Part shown: positions 1 to 8,046 of the stretch, in pieces
Numbering within the stretch: position 1 is the stretch's first letter
How the letters are laid out: the number at the start of each line of letters is the position of its first letter
Notes under the pieces: model-generated
The model's input: the letters and a program-made list of their open reading frames with translations, nothing else
The model's database searches: none
What the model was told of the DNA's origin: nothing
NCBI RefSeq assembly: GCF_036226685.1
Contig: NZ_CP109009.1
Coordinates: forward strand, 186,001-250,000
DNA: 64,000 nt
Direction of reading: 5' to 3'
From: Streptomyces sp. NBC_00690
Lineage (GTDB): Bacteria; Actinomycetota; Actinomycetes; Streptomycetales; Streptomycetaceae
Program-made: the position numbers and the translations under genes

Positions 1-494
1 ACATAGAGTCGATCAACGACGACATCCGCTTCACCATCCATGCCGAACAGACGCCGTTCACCCGGCCGGTGCTCCCCCATGCCCCCGAGGGACTGCCCAC
101 AGATGCCCGGGGCACGCTGAAGTTCTCCCACACCCCCCGGGGCGGAGCCACGGGGTGGGCGGAGGCCCAGGTGGACTGCCTGGTCACCAGCGGCCGGACG
201 GCAACCCTGACCGCGATCGTGACGAAGTCGAACGTCGAGAAGGTCGGTGCCCGGCTGGGCATCAGCGTCCAGCAGGGCGGCAAGGGCGAGCCGGATCGGC
301 TCGGCTTCTCCTGGGGGGTGGTGAACGTCGACCCAGGGAACGTTGACGAGAACGGCCAGCCCGTGAGGCCGCAGGCCGGTACGTGCATGGCCCCCGCACC
401 GTTCACGACCGTGATCAAGGGCGGTTTCAAGGTGATCCACGCCGAGATCGCCAAGTCTCCCGCGCAGCCCGGGGCGGCGATCCGCCGTGGCTGA
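1..494 (+). CDS. Hypothetical protein, 5' end outside the window
   Basis: Reading from base 3 the frame is open to a TGA at 492-494 and gives 163 visible residues with no start codon in the window that explains the first codons, so the N-terminus is missing. The visible part is alternating polar/hydrophobic and looks beta-rich, with two cysteines (in VDCLVTS and AGTCMAP) that could pair outside the cell. No transmembrane segment is present. I do not recognise the family. Its stop overlaps the GTG start of the next gene by eight bases, so the two are translationally coupled and probably form an operon. GC-rich third positions support coding. Confidence 0.6.
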   Translation, partial: IESINDDIRFTIHAEQTPFTRPVLPHAPEGLPTDARGTLKFSHTPRGGATGWAEAQVDCLVTSGRTATLTAIVTKSNVEKVGARLGISVQQGGKGEPDRLGFSWGVVNVDPGNVDENGQPVRPQAGTCMAPAPFTTVIKGGFKVIHAEIAKSPAQPGAAIRRG

Positions 495-1032
495 CACCTT
501 GGTCGCCGGGAGACCCGTCACGGCCGCGCCGCAGGTCCCCCGTTCCGTCCGCTTGGCGGCGCACGCCGCCGCGCTGACCCTGGTGCCGTCCGGACTATGG
601 CGCATCGCCATCGCCCTGGGTTGGGACTCCGGATTCACCGACGAGTTCCTTCGCCCGGGAAACCTCCCCGGCGCCGGGTCCTTCTACCTCATCGGCCTCA
701 GCCTGCTGGCCGAGGCACTCGGACTGCTCACCCTGGGCCTGGTCCACCGATGGGGCGAGGAATTCCCGCACTGGGTACCGGCCTTGGGCGGCCGGAGAAT
801 CCCTGTCATGGCGGCGGTGATCCCCGCCTCGCTCGGCGCGGCGCTCGTCACTCTCATCACGGTCACCGGCGCGTTCGCTTGGAACGACGCGGACAACATG
901 GGTGCCGCCGGATCCCCCGAAGGCGGCCACTACTGGCTGATGACCGCCTGCTATCTCCCCCTGCTGGCCTGGGGCCCGCTACTCGCGGTAGTCGCGGCGG
1001 CCTACTACCGCCGCCGGCGTCGGGGTCACTGA
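487..1032 (+). CDS. Hypothetical four-helix integral membrane protein
   Basis: This 181-residue protein starts at a GTG that overlaps the end of the upstream gene. Four hydrophobic segments are visible, at roughly residues 25-45, 60-85, 100-128 and 145-168, followed by a basic C-terminus (YYRRRRRGH) that should lie in the cytoplasm. The family is not recognised and there are no catalytic motifs. Coupling to the preceding soluble protein suggests that the two act together, for example as a membrane protein with an extracytoplasmic partner. That pairing is inferred only from the overlap. Confidence 0.65.
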   Translation: MADTLVAGRPVTAAPQVPRSVRLAAHAAALTLVPSGLWRIAIALGWDSGFTDEFLRPGNLPGAGSFYLIGLSLLAEALGLLTLGLVHRWGEEFPHWVPALGGRRIPVMAAVIPASLGAALVTLITVTGAFAWNDADNMGAAGSPEGGHYWLMTACYLPLLAWGPLLAVVAAAYYRRRRRGH

Positions 1033-1035
1033 GTC

Positions 1036-1239
1036 CCGCCGTCCGCAGATCCTGGAACACTCCCGGGCGAGCTTGTGGCGGAACTCCTGGACGGTGGGCT
1101 GCTTGTGCATCTGCCGCCGGTAGGTGTCGTCCATGAGGTCGACCACCGCCAGGAGGTGGAGGGTCTTGGCGATGCGCCCGTACTCGGCGAACGCAAGCGG
1201 CTCGACCTGGTTCCCGTGACAGCTCCCCGGCCCTGGCAA
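1036..1239 (-). pseudogene. Tn3-family transposase remnant
   Basis: On the minus strand the peptide EPLAFAEYGRIAKTLHLL followed by DDTYRRQMHKQPTVQEFRH closely matches a segment near the C-terminus of Tn3-family DDE transposases (typically EPLAFAEYGRIAKTLHLL...DDTYRRQMNRQLTVQESRH). Only about 60 codons remain. The match fades after HKLAREC, and nothing transposase-like is seen upstream. No Tn3 terminal repeats or resolvase are visible. It is a relic of an old transposition or recombination event, sitting between the membrane protein gene and the TetR gene. Confidence 0.7.
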
Positions 1240-1287
1240 TTCGGTGCAGCCGACACGGCACGCGCATGGCGATGAGTGCCCTGAGTA

Positions 1288-1923
1288 TCAGACGGCCTTT
1301 CGGGGGCGGGTGGTGCCGAGGCGTTCCCAGAGGCCGACCAGATGCGCGTGCAGGAGTTCCTCGGCCTTCTCTGCGGTCAAGTGGCCTATGAGTACATGGG
1401 TGGTGAGGCCGTCGGCGAGGGCGAGCAGAGTGCAAGCCTCGCGCTGCGGGTCGGGCGGCATCGCGCCTTCGTCGGCCGATCCGCTCTCGGCGGCCTCCGT
1501 GATGAGGCGGACGAGGAGGTTCTGGAGAGCCGCGTAGCTGGTTTTCAGCGGGCCGGCGAGTGGCTTGCTGACAGCGGCCTGAGCGACGAACGCGAGCCAG
1601 ATCCGTGCTTCGGTGCGGTGTTCTTCGCGGAGCAGGGCAATCTCGTTGGTCGCGTGGCCCAGGGCGGTGGCGGCCGACTGGGCCGGGCTTGCGGCCAGGC
1701 GTGCCCTCACACGTTCGGTGATGCGGTCGCCGACGTGGTCGACGGCGAAGAGAAGCATCTCCCCCTTGCTGCGGAAGCAGCGCTGAACGGCGCCCAGAGA
1801 GACCTGCGCGCGGGCGGCGACGTCGCGCATGCTCACTCCCTCCGGCCCGTGTTCGTCGGCAAGGAGGCACACGGCCTCGGCGATCCGGCGGCGTCGGCTT
1901 TCGTAGTCCACCTGTTTGGGCAT
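1288..1923 (-). CDS. TetR-family transcriptional regulator
   Basis: This 211-residue protein has an N-terminal TetR helix-turn-helix at about residues 10-58 (IAEAVCLLADEHGPEGVSMR, then DVAARAQVSLGAVQRCFRSK). The all-helical C-terminal half is of normal length for a ligand-binding and dimerisation domain. It is divergent from the amidase gene, and a palindrome lies between the two genes at 1945-1960, where a TetR repressor would normally bind. The likely role is repression of the amidase and of itself, released by an unknown ligand. The start is the ATG at 1923, next to an AGGAGG-like sequence. Confidence 0.9.
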   Translation of the reverse strand: MPKQVDYESRRRRIAEAVCLLADEHGPEGVSMRDVAARAQVSLGAVQRCFRSKGEMLLFAVDHVGDRITERVRARLAASPAQSAATALGHATNEIALLREEHRTEARIWLAFVAQAAVSKPLAGPLKTSYAALQNLLVRLITEAAESGSADEGAMPPDPQREACTLLALADGLTTHVLIGHLTAEKAEELLHAHLVGLWERLGTTRPRKAV

Positions 1924-1944
1924 GCTCGGTCAGCCTCCTTATTC

Positions 1945-1960
1945 CGATACGAGCGTATCG
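1945..1960. promoter_or_regulatory. Candidate TetR operator
   Basis: A perfect inverted repeat with arms CGATACG and CGTATCG around a two-base centre lies between the divergent TetR and amidase genes. This is the usual place and size for a TetR autoregulatory operator. Binding is inferred, not shown. Confidence 0.55.
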
Positions 1961-1995
1961 CTTCCGGGCTAGGGTTCAGACACGAACACTTCGGC

Positions 1996-3454
1996 ATGGG
2001 GATGGGAAACACGATGATCAGGCAGGACGCCCTGTGGGCAATGACCGCCGCCGCCCAGGCGGAGGCGGTCCGAGGCGGAGAGATATCGGCCCTCGAACTG
2101 GTCGACAGCCACCTGGAACGTGTCGCGGAGGTCAACCCACAGGTCAACGCGGTCACGCAGCTGATGGCCGAGCGAGCCCGCGAGGCCGCGGCACACACGG
2201 ACCAACGGCGAGCAGCGGGCGAAACACTCGGGCCGCTGGCCGGCGTGCCGTTTACGGTAAAGGAGTCCACCGCTGTCGAAGGGGTGCCGACCACGCTCGG
2301 AACGGCACGCTTCCGCGACCTGGTGGCTCCGGCCGACGCACCCCCTGTGGCCCGGCTCCGCGCGGCGGGAGCCATACCGATCGGCCACAGCAACATGCCC
2401 ACCCTGGTCCTGGCCGGGATGCACACCCGCAGCGAGTTGTTCGGCGACACGGTCAACCCGTGGGACCGGAGCCGAACCCCGGGCGGCAGCAGCGGCGGTG
2501 ACGGAGTGGCCGTCGCCACCGGCATGGCCGCGCTCGGTCTCGGCAATGATTCCGGTGGATCAGTACGAATCCCCGCCTCATTCTGCGGCGTGACGGGGCT
2601 GAAGCCGACCACCGGGCGCTTCCCCGCCGACCACCGCATCCCGCCCCGAAGACCCGGGACCAGCCTCACAGATGCTGGTCACCGACGGACCCCTGGCCCG
2701 TACGGTCGCCGACCTGAAGCTGGCATACGAGGCGCTGGCCGGGACCGACCCTCAGGACCCGCGGGCCGTACCCGTGCCCCTCTACGGCGAGCCGCTGCCG
2801 GGAACGGTCAAGGTCGCGGTCGTGGCCGATCCCGGAGGCCACGGCGTTCATGCCACGGTCCGTGCGGCTGTCACGGCCGCGGCCGACGCGTTGCGCGACG
2901 CCGGGTACGACGTGCGGGAGATCGCGGATGTTCCGCGGCTGGACGAGGCAATCGAGGCATACGGCCGGATCACCGTGACCGAATTCGCGCCGACCTGGCC
3001 AGCGGTGCGGAAACTGCTCGGCGAAGGCGGAGACCGATACATCCAGATGGCCATGGAGAAGACTCCGCCTGCGAACACCGCAGAGCTCACGAAGCTGATG
3101 GGGACCTGGCTCGGCATCCGCCGCTCCTGGGCGGAGTTCCTCGACGAGTTCCCGCTGCTGCTCGGACCGGTGTTCGCGGAGCCGCCCGTCGAGCCGGGAC
3201 TGGAGTCACGCGATGAAGCGGGACGGGAACGGGTCTCTCAGGGCATGCGTCTGTGCACGGTGACCAGCTTTGTGGGCGTTCCCGCCGTCGCCGTGCCGAC
3301 CGGAGTCAGCGACGGACTGCCGTCCGGCGTACAGATCATCGGGCGCGCGTTCCGGGAGGACCTGTGCCTAGCCGCTGCCCAGGAGATCGAGGACCGCCTC
3401 GGCGTGCTCACACCGATCGACCCTCGCCCCGAAGTCCCGGCTGCCGCGCGGTAG
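1996..3454 (+). pseudogene. Amidase-signature family enzyme, frameshifted
   Basis: The amidase family hydrolyses C-N bonds using a Ser-cisSer-Lys triad. The 5' part reads normally from an ATG at 1996 (alternatives 2002 and 2014) through the lysine region (FTVKES), the glycine/serine signature (TPGGSSGG) and the nucleophile region (DSGGSVRIPASF). The frame then changes. One extra C in the run 2644-2647 moves translation out of frame, and the remaining 800 bases, coding for a typical amidase C-terminal half (from EDPGPASQMLV), are in the next frame. Removing that base restores about 485 residues, a normal family length. It is either a recent pseudogene or a homopolymer error in the assembly. 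The divergent TetR gene probably controlled it. Confidence 0.85.
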
Positions 3455-3678
3455 TCGGAGCTACAACAGGACAAGACCGAGCCCGTGCCCCGCCAGCCGA
3501 GGAACACCGCTGCGGCGAAGCCCGGTTCTGGAACCTGCACGCCGGACCGGAAACTGGCCTAGGCCCCGGTGAGAGAACCAGTCCCCCGGTTCATCTCGTT
3601 CGTCCTACCGGGGACAGCGGGCACCCTTCATCCAGGTCAACGCGCCGGAATCCCAGCCCTCGCACCATCAGGCGCCCC

Positions 3679-3912
3679 TCAAAAGCCCCGCTCCCCGGGC
3701 GGCGTCCCCTCACACCTCTCCGGTCGGGTGTCGCACTCCGCGTAGCTCGCTCGGGCCGAGGTGACGATCGCGACCAACAGCCCCGCGAGCAGGACGAGAT
3801 AGAGGACCCGCCATGGCCAAGCCATCCGGTCGGGGCCGCGCATCAGCCTGATACCGAGAAGCACCATGACCAGTAAGGCGAACAGGAGCAGGGACACCAG
3901 GACATCCAGCAC
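3679..3912 (-). CDS. Small membrane protein, unknown
   Basis: This 77-residue protein has two hydrophobic segments (about residues 2-22 and 33-50) and a polar tail with two cysteines (AECDTRPERCEG) that would be outside or in the cytoplasm depending on topology. GC-rich third positions support coding, and the stop and start are well defined. The family is not recognised. It lies between the frameshifted amidase and another small membrane protein, with no clear operon partner. Confidence 0.5.
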   Translation of the reverse strand: MLDVLVSLLLFALLVMVLLGIRLMRGPDRMAWPWRVLYLVLLAGLLVAIVTSARASYAECDTRPERCEGTPPGERGF

Positions 3913-3981
3913 GGCGCCACTCTATGAGCGCACGGGCGGGATGGGACAGCCCTCCGCACACCAACCCCCTCCAAAAACTTA

Positions 3982-4012
3982 GTGGCCCCGCCCGGAACCG
4001 AGCAGGGGCCAC
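3982..4012. terminator. Stem-loop, probable terminator
   Basis: Arms GTGGCCCC and GGGGCCAC flank a 15-base loop, downstream of the minus-strand membrane gene at 4259-4606. There is no T-tract, which is common for Streptomyces terminators. Apart from this hairpin the stretch 3913-4258 shows nothing I can support. Confidence 0.4.
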
Positions 4013-4258
4013 CGGTGAGGAAGGGCGCGGGTCTAGAAGACGCTGAAGCCTGCCCGGCTGACTCCGGACCGCCGCCCCGCAACTCAAATCCCGTGGGCGC
4101 GGGGCCCATGGCCTTCTCATGCGGGCTTCCGCGCTGTTGCGCAATCCCGCGGCCGGCGAGAGCGCGCGCCACTGGCGGGGATGGGGAGGCCGAGGGCCGT
4201 GCTGGCCGCGGTGAGGCGACGGGCACGGCCATCGGGTGACCGGTGGTCCCGGTCGGGG

Positions 4259-4606
4259 TCAGTGGGTGGCAGCTCCGTAGAGCACGACGGAAGCCGCTGC
4301 GGCCGACAGCAGAACGAGCCGTACGGCGGAAACCCATTGAGCGAGACGGCGTCGGCGTTCCCGGTGCAGCAAGAGCCGTGTCGCGCCAAGCGACACGAGA
4401 AGGAACGCCGAGGACCCGTAGAAGACCGCCGCCTCGGCGAAGTGCTCGGCGTCCGACATCTCATGATCCTCGGTGATCCCGGGCAGCAACAGCCCGATCA
4501 CGCCCAGGACGGCCGCCACCAGCACGGTGACGGTCATGTCCGCGGCCAGAGCCAGCGACCATCCGGTGCCGAGGGCGCGCCGTGGGTGGGTGGTCGACTG
4601 CGTCAT
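4259..4606 (-). CDS. Small membrane protein, unknown
   Basis: This 115-residue protein has three hydrophobic segments (about residues 16-43, 62-80 and 90-112), with an acidic loop (ITEDHEMSDAEH) between the first two and a basic cytoplasmic turn (HRERRRR). It starts at the ATG at 4606. I do not recognise the family. Nothing adjacent on the same strand suggests an operon. The 391 bases upstream (4607-4997) hold no supported gene. Confidence 0.6.
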   Translation of the reverse strand: MTQSTTHPRRALGTGWSLALAADMTVTVLVAAVLGVIGLLLPGITEDHEMSDAEHFAEAAVFYGSSAFLLVSLGATRLLLHRERRRRLAQWVSAVRLVLLSAAAASVVLYGAATH

Positions 4607-4997
4607 CGTGGATCACCTTCGGTTTCTGTGTGGGACGGCCATGGACCACAGGCCGGTACGGACCGGCCCCCAGCCCATGGGGCCGATGCCTGGACAAGCT
4701 ATTCCGATGTGGTCAGTGGTCGTAGGCGATCAGGGATCACAGGACAACGGCCCAGTCCGTCGAGAACTGGTCAGCCGGCGAAGGTGATCGACTCAGTCCG
4801 TCCGGCCATCTCCCGCCGGCGACCACGCTCCCAACAGTCCCCTCCCCTCGTGGAGTGCCTCGTGTCCGTACGGAACACCCCCGACAACCTCGCAGCCCTC
4901 AGGAACGAAGCCCAGGAGATCACCGCGCACTCGCGGACGCCACCAACTCGGAGACCGACGTCGCCCGCGTCCTGAACTGGTCGAGGAGGGCTACGGG

Positions 4998-5153
4998 GTT
5001 GGGAACCCTCCAGGGTTGATGAGGACGACAGCTGAGACCAACTGACGCGCGCTGTACGCGGTTGCGAACCCTCTTGGGTTGGTGGGGACGCGGAAGGCGT
5101 TGGACAGCGCCTCGCGCAGCGCTGGTCGCGAACCCTCTTGGGCTGATGAGGAC
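4998..5153. CRISPR. Degenerate CRISPR-like array, three repeats and two spacers
   Basis: Three 29-base repeats lie at 4998-5026, 5061-5089 and 5125-5153, separated by unrelated 34- and 35-base spacers. All share GAACCCTC near position 6 and end in GGAC. A partial palindrome (AACCC...GGGTT) sits in the middle, as in many class 1 repeats. Pairwise differences are four or five bases, so the array is decayed, and no further repeats are seen on either side. No cas gene is present in the window. Orientation is unknown. A short non-CRISPR tandem repeat cannot be excluded. Confidence 0.5.
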
Positions 5154-5369
5154 CCGAGGGCAAAGCCGCTGGTGGGCGAGCCTCAATGACCGTGTTCTGA
5201 AGGTGCTTCTGCACCGATCCGCCGGTGCATCACCGCAGGTCAACAGCTATCCAAAGTCTCATGGTGTGGGGACTGTCGAGGTAGATTCGGCCCGGCCGCC
5301 GATCCCGCTGCTGGGCTCTCCTCCCGCACACCGACGCCTTCGGTGGACACCCACGAGCTAGTCCTCTGG

Positions 5370-6299
5370 TCAGCGGTCTGCCCAGTCCGGCGCCCACCTG
5401 TCGTGCGGGGCTTGCGGGCCTGCGGTGCGCAAATGGTTGCGTAGCGCGGTCAGCACGGGGTGCTGGTCTCCGCTGCGGAACAGCAATACGTGCGGGTAGA
5501 CCGGGGTCGGGTCGTGCAACGGGATGCGTCGTAGGTCGTGGGTCTGGGGCCATAGGTATCGGTCTCCGTTGCCGATGAGGGTGGCCAGCGAGGCGGAGTC
5601 GGCCAGCGCGTCCATCAGGGCCTCGTCGCCGAAGTTGGGGCCGAGTGCGTCGATGCTCAGGCCGAATGCCTCGGACAGCGCTTGGTAGAACGCCGCCCAT
5701 TCCGTGCCCGGCCTGATCCCGGGGATCCAGATGCGGTGGCCGGCCAGGTCCGCAGGACTGACCCGGGGTGCGTCGGCCAGTGGGTGGCGGGGGCCGACCA
5801 GGAGTTGCAGGGGTGTGTCCAGGAGTCGTTCGGCGCTGATCCCGGCCGGGACCTGGTCTGTCGGCAGGGCGCGGAAGGACGCGTCGACAGTCCCTTCGAG
5901 CACCGCCTGGGCGGCCTGGGCGGCGTTCTCCATGCTCAGCGTGACGACGTCCAGGTCCGTTTCGGGGTGGGAGCGGTAGAACCGGTGGACGGCCTGGGCA
6001 GGAGCGATGCGCCGATTGAGGACATCGACACGCAAGGGCCGGCTGCCGGGGCGCACAGCCTGCTCGGCCTGCTCGATGGTCGCCAGGACCTTTTTGGCGT
6101 GCGGCAGGAAGACCTGCCCGTCCACGCTCAGCCGGGAGCCTCGGGAAGTCCGTATCAGGAGCGTGACCTCGATGTGCCTCTCCAGGGCCGCGATCCGCTT
6201 GGAGACCGCTTGCTGGCTGATCCCCAGCTCGTCGGCCGCAGCCTGGAACTGGCCGGTATCGGCGATGGTCAAGAACGTCCGCAGCGCTTCGACATCCAC
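5370..6299 (-). CDS. LysR-family transcriptional regulator
   Basis: This 309-residue protein has the usual LysR layout. A winged helix-turn-helix occupies about residues 1-60 (FLTIADTGQFQAAADELGIS, then QQAVSKRIAALER) and a two-lobe substrate-binding domain extends from about residue 90. Length is typical. It is divergent from a sugar O-acetyltransferase gene, and a palindrome lies in the 90-base gap, so it probably controls that gene and its own expression. The effector cannot be deduced. The ATG at 6299 places the helix-turn-helix at the standard distance from the N-terminus. Confidence 0.9.
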   Translation of the reverse strand: MDVEALRTFLTIADTGQFQAAADELGISQQAVSKRIAALERHIEVTLLIRTSRGSRLSVDGQVFLPHAKKVLATIEQAEQAVRPGSRPLRVDVLNRRIAPAQAVHRFYRSHPETDLDVVTLSMENAAQAAQAVLEGTVDASFRALPTDQVPAGISAERLLDTPLQLLVGPRHPLADAPRVSPADLAGHRIWIPGIRPGTEWAAFYQALSEAFGLSIDALGPNFGDEALMDALADSASLATLIGNGDRYLWPQTHDLRRIPLHDPTPVYPHVLLFRSGDQHPVLTALRNHLRTAGPQAPHDRWAPDWADR

Positions 6300-6315
6300 G
6301 CTTCCACCCTAATTC

Positions 6316-6332
6316 CACAACCAGGGGTTGTG
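6316..6332. promoter_or_regulatory. Candidate LysR operator
   Basis: A perfect dyad, CACAACC and GGTTGTG around a three-base centre, lies 17 bases upstream of the LysR start in the divergent intergenic region. Position and symmetry fit a LysR autoregulation site. Confidence 0.5.
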
Positions 6333-6389
6333 TCTGGTGCGTTGCAGGGTTGTTTGATCGAGTGTTGTGCGCGGTGATGGGATCAGCTC

Positions 6390-6941
6390 ATGTCTACCCG
6401 TACAGAGCAGATCATGTATGTCCGGACGCCTGAGTTCGCGCGTCATGCGGAGCGGATCGTGGAGGTTACCGATGCGACATCTCGACTGAACGTGCTTCCG
6501 TTCGGCGACAGCGAAGGTCGCGCGGAACTACTTTCTGTTGTATTCGGTGGCCCGCTGCCGGAGTCGGTGGTGATCTACCCACCGTTCTATACCGAGTGCG
6601 GGCTGAACACGACGTTCGGGGAGAACGTCTTCGTCAACCAGGGATGCACCTTCATGGACAAGGGAGGCATCAGTATCGGGAACGGCGTCATGATCGCCCC
6701 GAAGGTGAGCCTCATCACCGGAGGCCATCCACTGCCACTGGCCGAGCGCCGCGAATACCTCTCCTTCGCCCCGATCGCCATCGAGGACGACGTCTGGATC
6801 GGGACGGCTGCCGTGATCACGCAGGGGGTGACCATCGGCGCCGGTGCAGTGGTCGCTGCCGGTGCGGTGGTCACTCGTGATGTTCCTGCCGGCGCCGTGG
6901 TCGCGGGAGTGCCCGCCCGGGTGATCAAGGCGATCGACTGA
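6390..6941 (+). CDS. Maltose/galactoside O-acetyltransferase-like enzyme
   Basis: This 183-residue protein is a left-handed beta-helix (hexapeptide-repeat) acetyltransferase, a family that moves acetyl from acetyl-CoA to a sugar or related hydroxyl. An N-terminal helical part is followed by hexapeptide turns ([57 protein letters not shown]) and the family ending AGVPARVIK. The catalytic His in SLITGGHPL is present. The usual N-terminal maltose acetyltransferase cap is short or divergent. It is transcribed away from the LysR gene, which is its likely regulator. The exact acceptor is unknown. Confidence 0.88.
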   Translation: MSTRTEQIMYVRTPEFARHAERIVEVTDATSRLNVLPFGDSEGRAELLSVVFGGPLPESVVIYPPFYTECGLNTTFGENVFVNQGCTFMDKGGISIGNGVMIAPKVSLITGGHPLPLAERREYLSFAPIAIEDDVWIGTAAVITQGVTIGAGAVVAAGAVVTRDVPAGAVVAGVPARVIKAID

Positions 6942-6993
6942 GCCTGGCCGGGCCGCTGGCCCGGGTGCGCAGCGCCACTGCGATCTGACCCTG

Positions 6994-7130
6994 ATGCCTC
7001 GTCACGCCCGGTCGAGCGGGCGGCAGTGGGACCGCATTCGACCCTTGCTGCCCCCTCCAGTGCCGGTCGTTGTGGCAGGCCGTGGGCCGATCACCGACGC
7101 ATGGTGGCTTCGACTCCGAAGCGGGTGGGC
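6994..7130 (+). pseudogene. IS5-type transposase N-terminal remnant
   Basis: The peptide QWDRIRPLLPPP, followed about 30 bases later in another frame by GRPWADHRRMV, matches the N-terminus of IS5-family transposases (W..I.PLLP...GRP..DHR.V..). Two frame breaks and the lack of any DDE core show it is dead. No terminal repeats were found. The rest of 6942-7591 contains only this scrap and the hairpin at 7380-7416. Confidence 0.6.
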
Positions 7131-7379
7131 AGCCCGCACTCATTCTGTTTGGCGTGGCACACGGGGGCCGTTCCGTCGCAGTGCCCTCCCCCACCGGCCG
7201 GCGGTTCACTCTCCCCGCGGGAGGGCGGGGAAACAGGCCGCCAGTTCGCTGCGGGAGCGGGCACCAAGCCCGGCTGGGTCGGGCGGTGCGGACTTCGTTC
7301 GCCTACGACTACCTGGCCAAGATATGGCAGGAGATCGTTCCGTACCTGCACGCGGAAACGCTGAGCCCTCCCCGGGACC

Positions 7380-7416
7380 GAGGGCCTGTCCGGAGGAATC
7401 CGCCGGACAGGCCCTC
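7380..7416. terminator. Strong stem-loop terminator
   Basis: A perfect 14-base stem (GAGGGCCTGTCCGG and its complement) with a nine-base loop. It lies beyond the 3' end of the minus-strand MerR gene (stop at 7592) and could end transcription from either side. Confidence 0.6.
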
Positions 7417-7591
7417 CACTCCGCCACCGAATCGCGATGAGCCTGGGGAAGCCGACCGTGCCGACTGCGGCGGTCGCGCGTCCGCCCCTGTCCGTGACGG
7501 CGTCGGAAAGCCGCTCACGAAACCCGGATCACCAGCCGTTGCGGGCGACCCCATCCGCGCCCGGCGCAGACGGGGTCGACAATCGGGGACG

Positions 7592-8026
7592 TCAGGCCGC
7601 GCGGTCCACGGGTGTCTCCTGGGACTGTCGGGCGACGGCGGTGCGGAATCCGTCGCCGAAGCGGTGGTCGAGGGCGTGGGCGAGTCGGCCGCGGAGCGCG
7701 GTCAGCCGCTCGATGGCCTGGTCGAGACCGTCCAGTCGGCGCAGCGTGACATTCTCCACCGGGCAGCCCCCGGCCCGGTCGTCGCCGATCGCCGCCCCCA
7801 TCTCGGGAGGCCGGCCGTCCAGCACCGGGATCAGCGACTCCACGTCCCGGATGGTCAGCCCCGCGTCCAGGAGTTCCCGCACGGCGCGGAGCCGTTCGAG
7901 ATCCTCCAACCCGTACTCGCGGTGGCCCACCTGTGAGCGGCGGGCCGTGAACAGGCCGCGCTCCTCGTAGTAGCGCAGCGCCCGCGGTGTGAGCCCGACG
8001 GCCGCGGCGGCATCGCCGATACGCAC
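7592..8026 (-). CDS. MerR-family transcriptional regulator
   Basis: The 144-residue protein begins VRIGDAAAAVGLTPRALRYY, the MerR winged-helix signature, continued by the second helix (YGLEDLERLRAVRELLDAGL) and a C-terminal dimerisation coil. The GTG start at 8026 is chosen because a purine-rich GGGGGCGA sits six bases upstream and the DNA-binding domain then starts at residue 2, as usual. One cysteine (GGCPVEN) follows the coil start, so metal or redox sensing is possible but not shown. It follows the oxidoreductase gene by 20 bases on the same strand, and the promoter of that operon has MerR architecture. This suggests autoregulation of the pair. Confidence 0.88.
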   Translation of the reverse strand: MRIGDAAAAVGLTPRALRYYEERGLFTARRSQVGHREYGLEDLERLRAVRELLDAGLTIRDVESLIPVLDGRPPEMGAAIGDDRAGGCPVENVTLRRLDGLDQAIERLTALRGRLAHALDHRFGDGFRTAVARQSQETPVDRAA

Positions 8027-8046
8027 GGTTCGCCCCCGAATGAGGT

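Noticed and set aside
4040..4110. Possible tRNA-like sequence (a CAAATCCCG stretch)
   Set aside because: No acceptor-stem pairing and no anticodon arm.
4998..5153. Assigning the array to type I-E
   Set aside because: 29-base repeats fit, but spacers of 34-35 bases and a degenerate repeat with no cas genes do not allow a subtype.
7295..7370. Peptide AYDYLAKIWQEIVPYLHAE read as a gene end
   Set aside because: No start and no sequence relation could be fixed; next to IS debris and a terminator.
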